From the NCBI GenBank assembly GCA_958496175.1, contig OY292277.1:27013282-27077281 (forward strand): a stretch of DNA of 64,000 nt, in the 5' to 3' direction. How positions within the stretch are numbered: the stretch's first letter is position 1; each line of letters begins with the position of its first letter. The notes beneath the pieces are model-generated. The model did not search any database, was not told the DNA's origin, and saw nothing but the letters and a program-made list of their open reading frames with translations. Positions 13,201 through 28,200 of this stretch are shown here, piece by piece. Origin of the DNA: Sisyra terminalis. Lineage: Eukaryota; Arthropoda; Insecta; Neuroptera; Sisyridae. The position numbers and the translations under genes were made by a program.

Positions 13201-16200
13201 CTATTTTGCTCTAGTTATACCCTTTTTTCATTTGCTCTGTCTAAAGACTTTCGACAACTATTATAGGTAAAACTAAGGTAAAACTCCATTTGTTTTATCT
13301 CTAGTACCTACAATCGTTTAAGTATACGCACTCACCAAAAAGGACGTAGAAACTAATTATTTTATTTATTGATAGTCCCAAACATGATTTCAACCCAAAA
13401 ATCCGTTATCGAGAAGTACCGCGTCCCCTCCCGCAAAAATGACTTTTCCAAAAAAATAACGTTCATCAAGTTAGCACTACTCTTTTGGAATTTCGAAAGA
13501 AAAAATACGGAATATTTTAATGTTTTTTTTTTGTCGTTCAAGCGTTCTGAAAAAAAAATCTCGCTTGCATATTTTCTATGAAAACCCGATGTAGTGCTAA
13601 CTTGACGTTTTGAGTTTTATTCTAAATATTAAAATTAAATATTGAAATTTCCAAAAAAATGTATCCCATTAATTGGTGTTTTTTTGTCGTTCGAGACTTC
13701 CGAAAGAAAAATTATCATAACTTGCATATTTTCCCGGCAATAGCCATTTGAAGAAAAAGCTCAATATGGATGGTTTTCCAAATGTTAAAATTTTGAAATT
13801 TATTTTTGCACCATTACTTGGTGTTTTTTGTCGTTCGAATTTGTTTTAATTTTCCGTTTCTGTTAAAAGGGCGTTCGTAAGGCATACGCCCTAATAACCT
13901 CGACCTATACAATAAACAGTGTACATTATACATACTAGTCACAATCACCATCATACATTTAAACAAACACTCCATAAGTAAAGTGAAAATGATCTTCGAC
14001 TATAGTGCTATGCTATGCTAATTTATTTTATTCGAATTTTGTTACTAAAAACCACCTACTTAAAAAGGCTAGTACAATACTAATCGTACTACAACTGAAT
14101 CGTACTCTGCCCACTATCCTGTATGACGCTTGAGTGGCACAAGATAAGATTGCGATTTTTACCATTTCTTCGTGCATAATGTGGTGACCGAATACTGATC
14201 AAAGGATTTGATAACAATGGTTTGCTTTTTTTAATCTTTCCTTTTATGGAAATCTCTCTATGTTTTATATACCTACACTACATTTTTCGTTCGCTTTATT
14301 TTTTAGTTCTTTATTGAATTAGAGTGATCCAAGATAATAACAAAGCTGAAAATCAGTTGTATAGTTTCTACTCAAGTTGAATACTTAGATCTTTAGTGAC
14401 TTTAGACCCTGAGACTCTATCCCAGCACTTAATGATTATGAAGTGATTGACTAATCATCCACCAATAGACTTACAAATCTTAAATAATCCATCTAACTTA
14501 AATTTCCTACACGAAGAATTTCAGAATGAAGAACTTGAACAGTTCGAAGAACTTGAATTTTATTGATAATGAAAAGGATTTCATTTGAGGATAAAACACC
14601 TTTCATTTTTATAGTGATACTTCTGTACTTTCCAGACCTTACACTATTGAAATTGTTTTCGGAATTTATCAAGAATTAATTGAAACTATTAGAAATAGCG
14701 ACAGAATATCACTTGAAGGCGGATATTGAGAGAACATGGAATAAAATACTGATACGCTTACAATCAATTATTAAATTATTTCAACCCAAATCATTATCAG
14801 TATATGGATTGTTCGAGAACATCGTGAATCATTGAAATCATAGTAGCCCCAAAAATGGCTATGCATAGTGTGATCGAGAAACGTCAGCTCTTCCAAATAG
14901 CGCCTATGATGCTTAGAATGCTTAAATGTTTAAGCGAATTAATCTTTATATAAAAGTTACTGTAAATAATAAGAACTTAAAAAAGCGTATAAAGTGCCAT
15001 CTATGAGAACAATATTGTTTGGTAACTAAAAAAAGCTGGATAGTAAGTGTCAAAGAGCGCCAGTCTACATAAATAAGTTCTTTATTTTACTTGTTTCAGC
15101 AATCCACACGGAAAATTTCAATTCACCTAATATATTTTGTTTAGTTCAGTTAAGATTTGTATCCATAGTGATGGTACTGGCAGTTGTTTCTTACGCAGCT
15201 TCTTATTTACTGTACAGGACGCTATTCATATATACGGATCTGTGATTAAATTTTAAGCCACTTGTATGAATACATTATTGGGCTCTCACGAAATTGATAT
15301 TCCGCTAATTTTTCGTCCTATCAGAAGTTCTATGGAGATGATGAAAAATCCCTATCTTAGGGTAACGTTTTTAAATGCTAATTTGTAACATATTCTTGAA
15401 GGAAATATGTAAAACAAGAAAGTAACGTTCTTTTTTATGACATATTCTTACATTTACCTCTATAAGCATCTATTAAAATTCTTCTTTATTTTTCGACATA
15501 TCGTCAAAATTTACAATGTAGGATATGGGAAAATAACTAAATGTGATAACGATCGATTTCTATGCTTGAACTGATGCATTATTTATGATCGTTAAGGGAT
15601 TTGACAACGACATAAACCAGGATAACGGGAACCAGGACAACGGATTCGAGAGGACGAAACGAAAATAATAAGAAACATACAATTTGATTTGAAATTGAAT
15701 ACAATGTGTGTCATTTTGATGCTACAAAGAATCACATTAAAATACAAAATTTTTAGACGAGACGATGATTGAAACGAGAGGAAATTTATTTGGACGTTAG
15801 CAATGAATGACAGTTGGGCGAATCGAATAGATATCCAAAGGGATGAAACCTATAAAATTCTATCTCAATCTTTCCATGCGAAAAGTGTCAATTTTTTTAT
15901 TTTTTATGATCAAAAATTCGATTTTAACGGCATTTTTATGAATTATTTATAAGTGTATCATTTTTGTAGTGTATGAGAGAAAGAAAATTTAATATGAAAA
16001 GATGATATGAAAATATATTTTTTCCTTTCGAAGTTAATAAAAAAAAAACTATCAATTGAAAAATGTCGCATCCAAAACTGGTATATCAACATATTTTGCT
16101 AAGAATATATTTCTTAAGCAAGAAATTATAATTGTTGTTGAAAGACATTAAATAACATAAATATACATTGATCACTATAATATTTATTTAAAATTGTCGA

Positions 16201-19200
16201 ATATGTTGAAATTTTAGATTTAAGTTTTTCCGTATAAAATAAAAATTCAAAAAAAAAAATAAGTTGTGAAATTTATTTTTCCGTTTCAATATGTTTCACT
16301 CAAGGAAAAACCATGCAAATTCACTTGTTGAATAATCTTTTATCTCAATGACAATAAAAAATAAAAATTCTTTCACAAAAAATCATTAAATCCAATTGCA
16401 AATACGAACCAAACAAAAGGCTTCTATTATTATTCGCATGGATTTTTCATCTCATAAAAAATCCGCAAGCCCATTAACGCACCGAGTCGAGCCGAGGTTT
16501 TGTGTGTATGTATGGGTTACTGCAGAAGTCATACAACGACTGTAGCACCCACCGAATCCCAACCCCATGGTACGGCAGTAATAAAATACACGCAATATCT
16601 CACCCCATTAGCCCTGTCTTTCCGTCTTTGTTCCACTAACCTATTTTTGCGTTGCCGAAAGCGTCCTTGAAAAGGGCTGGATGGTGGTGCTTAATCGCGT
16701 TCATACGTCTATTGGTGGCGCCATCTCCACGCTTGCGTCGTGGTTGCTCCACTGGTAGAACACGTCGTCTCTTCTTCGGCAACTTCGATCTAGCCTGGAA
16801 CAGAATCACAAATGAGCTTTGAGCTTTTTTATTTTCTCATATTCAACGTTAGAGGACCCAACTCTGGCATTCTATACTAAAAACTTTCTTTAAAACAAAG
16901 TTATATTTAAATTGGATTGACTACAACTTTACAAACTAAACTTGACTGCACAAAAATAACTTTTTGCAGAGATATTTAAGTTAGAAGACAGCAAAAATTA
17001 CATTATCCCCAGTGTTATAATTTTGATGCATTTTTTTGTTGGAAACAACTTCCAAGTAATTTGAAAAGTTTAAAATGGCCATTGAAGTGGTGAAAGCACT
17101 TATGGGTCTCTTTGTAGTAGGCAACCAACTCATATTCTCCTAATTTTACATTAAGGGGTTATTCTAGTCCACAAATAAAAGATTAAATCGACTCTTATAC
17201 TATTTTATACATAGATACTAGCTGATCCAGCAAACTTCGTACTGCCTAACAGGCAATGAACGTAGTGTTTTATGAATGAATATTTTAGCTACACTTAGTT
17301 TAAATTTTTAATAATAAAATGAATAAAATTAAGTTCAATACTCCATTAGAATAGTAAGTATATAAAAAGAAAACAAAAATAAAGAAAAAAAATCAATTAC
17401 TTTAATTGCAAGTCAGCCAACACATTTCGTCGGTCTAAAGTATTAAGCTACTAAGTTCTTTTTAACAGTTTTTTCAGGAAAAGGAAAGACAGTGAATATA
17501 AGCTACATAAGTTACTATCTAAAGCAGGTTTCTGATTCATGTTATATATTGAGAAATTTCTATATTTAAAGAGATTAATCAGTTTGTCATTCGATAGAAT
17601 TTTTATTCCTTCCTATTGGAACAAAAAAACTAAAATTTTTAAAAGTGGGCTTAGCAGATTGAGACTTTAGGCCGACGATTTACTTTATTAAAGCTATATA
17701 TTTGGGTTCATGCGTTAACCTCGGATTGATTCTCTCCATTGAAGCATTTTGCCATTACATTGACATACGAAGTTTGTCAAACAGATTTCTTCAATATATA
17801 AAAAAAATAGGGATAGTTAAACCAATTAGAGCTAAAAAAATGACTGGACTAATTTTGATTAATTTTGATGATATATGATTTGTTAGATTCGTCTTCGCTC
17901 CGAATAGTAGAATAATCATATCTGAACAATTCACGGAAAAAAATAAATAAAATGAGTTTTTAAATAAATTAGGTTTGCCATTTTACGGAATTGGCAGTTC
18001 ACGTCACCCACACTTATATGTCAATTTATAAATATTGTCAGTAATTTTTATTTGCAACACGTATATAACCATTGAAACCATTGGAAGTTCGACGCAATGA
18101 CTCAGTATATTTTGAAAGCGCAATGATTTTACTGATTGGCGATTTCTCCCAAACATTGCCAATCATTCTAAGTTCAGATTCTGCCCATAAAATAAACTCC
18201 TGCTTAAAAATATAAAATCACAATGTGACACAAGACACAATGTGAAAAAATTTCAGCTGGCAACATGATTTGCGTTGCGGAATGATCCATCTACAGAATA
18301 ATTTTCCAAGCAATTATTGAATCTCGGTAATGGCAGTGTTCTTGTCGACGAATCAAGCGTATTGACTTCATTTCCTTCGAATTTTGTCTCATTCGAAAAA
18401 ATGTTAACTTATTCCTAGCTTTTTTATAAAGTAAAAAAAAATTATTTAATTTGAAATCCCGCTTGAAGTTTCTCTCTTAATGGTTGTGAGCAACTGCTAA
18501 TGTAGCAACGGCGTCACATTATATTCAAATTCTGTCTGCTTAATTTAAAAACACCGGTAAAGAAGTATTACTTCAAAAATTCGGAATTGTGAAAAAAACT
18601 TGTCAAAAAAAAAAAATCAAGTGGCCGCCATTATGTGTTTTTTTTTATATTTATTTTTTATGGTTCATGCCATAGTGGCACCTATTCTAATGAAGAATCC
18701 TTTCAGCTTTTTTGTTTTAGATGACCAGAGGGGTTGAAATCATGCACGCCAGGACACCACCCTCTTTGCCAGCTCATAACATTGTGAATTTGTACTTTTT
18801 TTGGTTAATTTTTAATATAATCCTAAAATATCCATAAACAAATTATAAAAAATGGATGGTAAAAATATCTTTTATTTCGTTTGTTCTAAGCTTCAAAAAT
18901 CGCCCGAAATTCATGCCTCTAGACTAGAATATCTCTCCAATACCTATTACTGAATACTGCAGCCAATTTCAATCTTAACTACTTTGAAAGTTCAAATTTA
19001 ACTACTTAGCCAAACCAATAAATCCAATTATAGTCTTACTATAATTACAATTTTAAAATTAAATCTTGTTTCAAAACAATAATGAATTACTAAAATTAAA
19101 AAAAATCAACTCGTTTCAAAAAGACAAAATTCCATTTTTAATTTGATCTCGCTACTTAAAGCAATAACTGATTGTGAGCCCTCACTCCATAAAATACTTT

Positions 19201-22200
19201 TAGCGGAAAGAAAAAATGAATCCCCCTGAGGTAGGAATTCATTAAAACCTATGGCCACGCTTTCCTTTGGATTATATAATTTATTTTTTCTTAAATTTAT
19301 TTTTTATAAATTAAATGTTATTTAATAACTTTACAATACCGTTGATGATTATAAAATCATATATCTACTTTTAACGTTGTATATTTTACGTTATGTATAT
19401 TAAGATTGCTGATCGGTGAGATGTTTTCGTTGGTGCGGAGAAATAGTCTCTCTCACTCCATCTGCATCCATTCCATGCATATTACAACTTGCATTGTATT
19501 TGAACTACTAAGCTCAACAGATCTCGCTCACTCACTTTTCTCCACCAAAATTGCATTTCGTTGTAGTTGAAGCAGCTGATCTGTGTCCGCAATACTTTCC
19601 ATTTGGATAGAATCTAAAGTGTTCTGCACTAGTATGCTTATATTAAGATATTTATTTTAATATACATTTGTAGTAAATATTAATCTATTTTAATATTTAT
19701 AATATTTTAATACATATTTTTACAACTCTATGTCCCTTTTACGGACGTCAAAATCTGACAACGTTCATTTTCTTCTTTGGTTTTGATTCTATCCGCAATT
19801 TTTCTATTAACTCAATTCTAATATGGTACGATTTTCTCTTTTGTGGCTTAAACTTTCATTATGGGTCGGTTTTTGAACGAATTGAATTGAAAAAATAGAA
19901 AATACAAAGTCGCTAGATTTTGAAGTCTCTTAAAAGTACATGAACCATTTTCAATACCTATTCACTTATTGTTAGACTTAATAAGAAAAAACTTCGTACA
20001 ATTTTTTTGTTTTACAAAGTTTTGTCAAACACAAACATTTCCAATAGATGTACATGCGATCTCGATTGTTTGAAATCTAATTCGTCCTCAATTTCTTTGT
20101 TCTCGATTTCATTTAAATATATTCTAGTTAACAAAAGTGAAATGTTTGTACCTACGTTGGAATATTTGAGGTTCGTTTTGTAACTTGAGACTAGAAGTTG
20201 AAAACAATTGTTGTCAATTTGATTTATTGGAAAAATTTTGTTCAACCAAATTTCCTTTAATTAATTTTTGAAATATACGACAATACTTCACATTTATAAA
20301 TGTATAAATTTACCCTCTCGACAATGAATTGAGCTGAATTGAACTGTGTAAATTTTGATAAATGAAACAATATGTTTCAATAACGATAACAGTAATAACA
20401 TACGAATTAAACATTGCAATATTCTAACGATAGGAAATTTTTAATTGATCTTTTCGTTTGTTATTCAAATTATTTTTTATTGATCGAAAAAAAAGCGCAT
20501 ATTTTCACTGTTTCCATTTGAGAAAGCGAAATACGACGACAAGTAAAAACGGAATGATGGTTGGGGGATGAAAGAAATGAAAGACCTCAATTCTGCGTTT
20601 ATTAAATTTCCTCTGCTGATTGAATTTGGTTTTGATGTACACAAAGAATGAATGAGTGGATATATTATTATGTTTTCATAATGAACCAGTCATTTGGCGT
20701 ATTGAAAAGAAAAATTCCTCGTTAATTTTTCCTTTTGTTCTGTTTGTTCTGTTTGTTCTGTTATCTTTAACGAAACAAAAAGAAAACGTAAAAATGTCAT
20801 TCGATTCAAGGAGTGTAGAAGACTATTAATGGCATAAGCTAGGAGTGACTAGATTTTTTTTCGACAAGAAGTTTTTTAATTTATGATGGTTACACAAAAA
20901 TGAAATTTATATAACTATTTATATATCTTTTAAGATAGCTCTAGGTTTTGAGAGCTTTTTTCGTTTTTAATAAAAAAGCTTTTCTTTGATAACGGGAAAT
21001 ATTTCTATCCTCCAAGGTTTAAGATTTAACGGACTAATCCCTCCAATTCTCATGTCGTCTTGTAAACATGATATTATTTTAACTATAATTTATTCATTTA
21101 TCCATACAGTAATCCCCCGCTTTGCGGCCAGGATGTGTCCTTCATAAACTGCCCGTAAATCGAAAATTCGTTAAAGGAAACCACTATTACTCTGAGATCC
21201 TATTAGAAAGTGATAGATGCGTTCCAGCTAGTAAAAATATCTGTAAAAGAACCCAACCTTACTATATATTCACACTAAATATAGAACATAAATAAATTAA
21301 CATTGCATATACCGTATAACGTCAAATACTAAATAATTCGTAAAAATGTGTGATAACTATTTTGGAATTCCTCGTACATAACAATCAAGCATAAACTGTA
21401 TTGATTTACTAAAAATCTTTTTAATTATTTTATTTTTGGGATTCCTTACAAAAAATGTAAGCAAAACAGAAAAAAATACACATATACCATACTATTCGTA
21501 ACTGCGATTATTTCATCTGTATACAGAAATATTGATGCTTAGTTAACCATGTCCGTAATAACGAATTTCTGTTAAGCAAGCGTCCGTAAAGCGAGAGATT
21601 ACAGTACATTGATTACCAAATCATCAATTGATTCTATCAATTTTTATAAATATCTAAAAAATGTGTGTGTATGTAGGTACTTATGAACGGAGGTGAGGAG
21701 TTATAGTTCTTTACAAAAATTTGTTTTTTTTTCGGGGAATAAGTCATATCGTTCTTGTTTTATAACAAAAGTACTGAACAGAATAGGCATCAATATAATT
21801 ACAAAGTACTAATAACTATCCGTGATATATTCATAACCAGCACACGTGACAAATGAAAGAAATTGACAATTGATTGAAAGTGACAGATGAAATAAATGAC
21901 GATAATCGGTTACTTGAAATTTGAGACAATGATTTTTATATTTGCTTTTCACTCATATTTATGAGTTAATATTCTTTGTTTTCTGCCTTTGTCAACATAC
22001 AATTATATTGAAATTGTAATAAATTTTAATTTTAAAACAATTAAAATTTTTCAGTATTATTTTACAGCAAAAATTAAAAAAAAATATTCGTTGCTAACAA
22101 ACGAAAAATTAATTTACTACATTTAAAAGGATAAGAGTTACTTTTCGTTTCAAAAGACACACTATTATTAGTAAAATTATAGTTAGTTAAATAATAAATA

Positions 22201-25200
22201 AATAAAAATTCCTCTCGGATAATTTCCGAGTGAAAATGTATCATTAGCGTTAATTTTTGTGTGAGGAATTTTCTAAATGAGTAAATTTCTCTATGAACAA
22301 TTTTCATATTAGTGCTTATGCTATTACGCAAATTTCTGAGGCCAAATTTCATGTGAGGATTTTTCTAATGGAAAACTATCATAGAACCATAAAAAAAATA
22401 ATCATGGAACGCTTGTAAAACCTCCGAATAAAACAAGTTATCATATTTTTAAAAGTTTGAAAAAACATTCTTAACCAATTTAAGTTTAAGGTTAAGTCGC
22501 TGGAACAAATTCAAAACATTTAGGAGGTATTCCAATAATTTTCAGAAAATCTGAAAAAAATCTGTCAATCTGAGACGTAATTTTAGTTGGTACTGCCATA
22601 AGATGATAGATTCCATGGAATTGTATATTACGGATCACAGAATTATTATATACGTATGTGAAATTTTCCAAATAAGTATCCGTTTTTAACGACGAATACA
22701 TAAACAATACTCGTGGAAATGTAATCATTTTTTAAATCTATTAATAAATTAAAATTAAATACATTAAGCCTATATAATAATAGCTAAATGTCGGTATATA
22801 TGCCGGCAAAGACGGAGAAAAAAAATTTAAACACAAACGTGTGAGTGAAAATCAATATAATAATGATTGTCTCAAATTTGAACTATCTGATTATTGTTAT
22901 TTCCTTCATAAATCATTTCGATTTCATTCGAAAGTGTATTTGTGGTTTTCTGAAGCAAGTAAAATGCAAGCGCTTATTTGTGTAAACTCTTAATCCCAGA
23001 AAAAACTTGACTTTTATCACTTTTTCCATCAGTACACATTTTTTTAGAAGTATTATCTAAAAAAGTAGGTTTTATCAACTCAAATTTGATCACTTCAGAG
23101 TTGTACTACTTTTGTCGCAAGGGGGCGACATTAATCTTAATTAGAATTCCCACAATGGTGGTCGATGAGGATACACAAACCGAGAGCTTTTTTAATTCAC
23201 AGAACTGACACTAGATGGTCAACACACAACACATTTCAAATGAATGTTGTAAAATAAAAACATTGGAAAGCAATGTCAATAACTTCTTACATTCACATAC
23301 ATTAAAAAAAAACAACTGAATCACTTCCTCTTTACGAACAAGACATGTTTCTGAAAATAATAAAAGTTTAGAAACTTGAACACTTTAAAGTGAATATTGT
23401 ATACTAGATCTTTGTATCGATGTAAATTTTTCTATCGTTTATATTTCCGCTATTTTTTTACTGTCACTTCAGTAAACTGTCACTATTAATGATATAAGTG
23501 CATTGTTACAAAATTATTTATAGACAGCCACATTTATTTTACACTGAAATTATGGATCTTCGTAAATACCTCCCAGCATTAACTCTCAAAAGACAGTTTT
23601 TAATTACGTTCTGATATACTTTTCTTATTTTTTAATTCACACGAGTCATTTGCACCGATTAAGTTTTCACATCTTATTTTTGAAATTAGATTGAACTATT
23701 TTTGTTGACGTATAAAATACTTTCTTCAAGAATTAAGTTAATGCTTTTTATTCCGCGACTTTCATAATGTTGTAATGTTGAATCGATTTATTTTTACAAA
23801 TAGCTAGTGTCCAACCGAAACTAACTTTTATGACCGAAACCGAATTTCGGCATCAGTCTTAGTTTTGGCCGAAACCGAAACTTCCATATAGACATACTTT
23901 CGTAGAAAAAAAAGTTTATCACAATTAGTCGTTAATTACTTTTACTTTATCATATTGTATTCATTAATCATTAAGCCCCTAATATTTGAGCTAATCATTA
24001 ACGTAACATATTATTATCATTTCTTCTTTCAAATAAATTATTTATGTTGACATAAGGGGTTGACTTGAAAGAAATCCACCTAATATTTCTTGTTAATATT
24101 AGTTGCGAATAACATGAAATAATATAAAAATAAATAGGAAACAAAATTGCAAAACAAAATTACTTTTTACTTAATATGTTAAGGTACACAAAATAGAAAG
24201 TACCCTTTCTTATATCTTAAAAACAAAATAATTTCTTCTAAACTTTGATCAGTATTTTTTTCGAAGTGAAAAAAAATTAAAGGTAATATTAACCAAAATA
24301 CTAATGAACTGATAGTTATCAGTATTCATAATTGTAGAATCAAATAATAAGTGAAAAACAATAATTTTGAAATATTTTTATCCCACGAATTGAGTTTCGA
24401 ATTCGGTCATAGTTTCGGCTTGACGACAGCTAAAACCGAAACTAAGCCGAAAATCGTCTTTTGTCCGAAAATAGGTCGAAACCGAAAGTTCGGTCGGACA
24501 CTAAAAATAAAACGTAATAATTATGACGGTTTATTATTTTTTTTTTGCGTTTCAAAAGTTTTCCATGGCCATGGCGAAAATTGTGAAAAATGTGCAAAAT
24601 TGTGTAAACAATTACTGTTTCTATAATAGCCGCTCAATGATCTGATTATACCAATGATCTGATATTATATGTATCTCGGTTTCAATCAACCTCTTTGGTT
24701 TCAATACACGTACTGGTGCGTACCATGACGTCACAGAAGATCTATATGTGCACCCGTCTTTTACGGACTCTTATTTGCTTATTCAAATTATAACTTTTTT
24801 TCTACCTAGATACAAGTTTTTCAAAACTAAAAATTAGGTTTTTTTCATATTAATAATATCCTTTATTATGGTAGTCCTTAGAACTTTATTATATAGGAGT
24901 GTTTTCGAATTTTTTTGCTCACAGGGGCTCAAAAGCTTCCAAATTGATGACAAAAAAAATTCCCTGAAAATTTGAGCTCTTAATACTAACTTTAAGATAA
25001 TCCGCTGTCCAACTTAAGTTTTTTATGGAAATAACGTGGGAAAAATTTAATTTGATCTTCAGAATTCCATAATTCAGTGACAAATAAATCGAAAGTAAGT
25101 AATCGCAGCATGTTTATTGTAAATTTAACGCTCTACAAAAAAGAAATCTTATGATTTTTCACTAAACATATTGGCCTTAGAGTTATTGGCTTAGAAATAC

Positions 25201-28200
25201 GGCACTTATGGTCAATGAAAATATTAATTTTATTTTATATTAATTATAATTTTAATTAATTTTATATTAATAAAATTATTATTTTTTATTATTAATATTA
25301 TTTTTTAACTGAGCAACGGAAAGATGGTAGAGTTGGTTACATAGCTAATATTGAATCTGATGATAATGAACAAGCTCAAAAAATGAAGAATGCGCTACTT
25401 AATTTGAGCTCTTAATATTAACTTTAAGGATAGTCTGCTTTCTAACTTAAGTTTCTTACGGAAATAACGTGGGAAAAATTTAATTTGTCCTTCATAATTC
25501 CATAACTCACTGACAAATAAATCGAAAGTAAGTAATCGCGGCATGTTTATTATAAATTTAACGCTCTACAAAAAAGAGCTCTTATGATTTTTCACTAAAT
25601 CTATTATTATGAGTTATTTGAACTCAAAGTTTAATTATTAATATTATCAACTATAACTATTAAGTAAATATTTATTTTTACAAAATATATCAAATTTCTT
25701 ATGTAAAATTTGTATTTATGATCAAAAAGACGTCATGAAAAATCACAAGAATAATATTTCATTTGCTTCTTTTTGATCATAAATACAAATTTTGCATAAG
25801 AAATTTGATATATTTTGTAAAAATAAATATTTACTTAATAGTTATAGTTGATAATATTAATAATTAAACTTTGAGCTCGAATAACTCTTAAGCTAATAGA
25901 TTTAGTGAAAAATCATAAGAGCTCTTTTTTGTAGAACGTTAAATTTATAATAAACATGTCGCGATTACTTACTTTCGATTTATTTGTCAGTGAGTTATGG
26001 AATTCTGAAGAACAAATTTAATTTTTCCCACGTTATTTCCATAAGAAACTTAAGTTGGACAGTGGATTATCTTAAAGTTAATATTAAGAGCTCAAATTTT
26101 CAGGGATTTTTTTTTGTCATCAATTTGGAAGCATTTGAGCTCCTGGGAGCAAATAAATTCAAAAACGCTCCTATTAAGGACCACCATAATACTTTATTGA
26201 TAAAAAAAAATGTGCATATGATCTATTGTAATGATTCTATACTTTTGGTTTCATTGTCGAAGTTATCCCAATTTTGTCTACATTCAGGTAGAACAACATT
26301 TACTGGGTCCATTAGTGCGTTAGTTAATATTTAGAATATTTTTTTTTTGTTTCTCATTTACAGTTTTCTTTCTTTTCTTTGGCATTCTTTATAACTTTTA
26401 AAACTATTTTTATTTTTTCCTAAAGCACAATTCCTTAAGATTTGAATTTTCAATATTATTTTAATGTTTCACTAATTTATTTCGTCAATTATTTAATATA
26501 AATTTATTTGATAATGAAGTTAGAGTATAATGTCCAAGTATTATATTATAATGTTGTCATGTGATTATTGAATTGTAAATTTGATGAATAAACTGAACAT
26601 CAAAAACACAAACACCTAGTTAGTTTTTGGTACAATATATTGTTTTCTGGAAAACTTTTCCATTTATTTAATTAAAATCTCAATAAATATTTGGTATAAC
26701 CCATGGAAAAGTAATCTACCAATAACTCTTACCTGTGTGTGGGAATAGAACATTGAAAAGTTGGAAACAATGACAGGAACTGGTAACGCGATTGTAAGTA
26801 CGCCGGCCAGGGCGCAAAGTGCGCCTACAAACATTCCTGCGTACGTTTTCGGTGCCATATCCCCGTATCCCACTGTCGTCATGGTCACAATGGCCCACCA
26901 TAGTCCTTCCGGGATGCTTTTGAAATTATTTCGAGGATTATCCTGTGAATAAAATAATACATCATCAGAGATGATTAACATTTTCACACATTTTCCATGA
27001 ATAATATACTCGATTAGAAACATTGAGACAATTTTTCGAATTTCGTTAAAAGCAGGAATTAAATATGAATGGATATATGTTTGATGTATGTGTGAAAAAG
27101 TGATTTTATTTTCATTTTATAGGAGCTTTATATCGATTTTTTTCTAAATATTTTTACGTTTCGTTTCAAATGAAATACATTACCTAGGCTCGTTTATAAA
27201 TTCGAAATAGAAATACGCTCGTCAAACTCAAATCCTTTTCAAACATGTACAATACCGATACAATGCCTATATAATTTAAAACCTTGTTGAACAAATATTT
27301 TTGTATTTGACAAGCTTTGTCCGTAGATATTTGTTTCTGCAAATATTTGTTTAAATAATATCACATATTGATGCAGTGTATATGCACTTGCATTGCACAA
27401 ATATATGCACTCATGTAACGTAAATGAAATAACATTACAGAGGCGAAGGGAATGTTTCGAGTAAACTAAAGGATGAGGAACGACTTCACTACAAAATTGG
27501 AAACGGAAAAATGAGAGCTGAGATGAGATGCTTCGTTCATATATACCGGGTGCCCAAACAAAATGAAAATTTTAGAAATATTTTTTAATACTTAAAAAAA
27601 ATATAATTTAAATAAAAATAACTAATGATCATTGATTTTTTTTCTCTATTTTTATAATTTTTATTTGGCATTACAAGTTTAGGGAAACTTTTCGATTTTT
27701 TGAAAAAGTTCTGTAGTAACCACCCAATATTTAATCCTCATCTAAAATTCATAGAATAAGTTTTATCTGAAATTACATATATAATAATATCATAATATCT
27801 CACTAATGCACTAACAGCTAACAGTTCAATTTGAGCTCGTCACTTCAATTCGACTTGGGTATACATACACTTCAAAGACTGTAGATAGGGAGGAAAAGTT
27901 TAATGCCCACATCTATTTGAAATGAACCAACAAAATGTAATAAATAAATTGAGATAGTTGACATTCAAACAGTATTCATTCGTAATCAAAATAAAGTAAG
28001 CACGGAAATTCATTTTACAAAATGCGAGGAAATTTGCAAATAAAAATATTCACTCCATTCATTTCCCTGACAAAAAACATTTTTTTCTATACAACTTTGA
28101 TTGGATTTTTCCCGACACTTAACGTCTGAATATTTTAAATTCACCATCTATTTGTATCATCAATTTTCGCTTACATAAACAATGAAGCCCGGAAAAAGGA

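Larger units (their letters stand above)
16795..26732 (-). other. Shawl intron 5
   Basis: 9.9-kb intron with dense insertions: a Helitron remnant (17215-18418), a Tigger-like MITE (21107-21604), an element with related sequence at both ends (21803-22950), a hAT MITE (23805-24503), a dispersed repeat (24530-24770) and a large foldback structure (24848-26210). The stretch 18500-21100 holds no recognised gene. Confidence 0.8.

Noticed and set aside
19390..19620. Possible inverted repeat around GGTGCGGAGAAATAG / GGTGGAGAAAAG
   Set aside because: Similarity is short and patchy; ends and duplication could not be defined.
25984..26334. 116-codon plus-strand ORF
   Set aside because: It lies mostly in the right arm of the foldback element and has no recognisable protein; open frame by chance.
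26761..26952. Plus-strand ORF over the pore exon
   Set aside because: Shadow of the minus-strand pore and filter exon.
27550..27740. Mariner-type end TATACCGGGTGCCCAAAC
   Set aside because: Only a short match from memory, with no partner inverted repeat.
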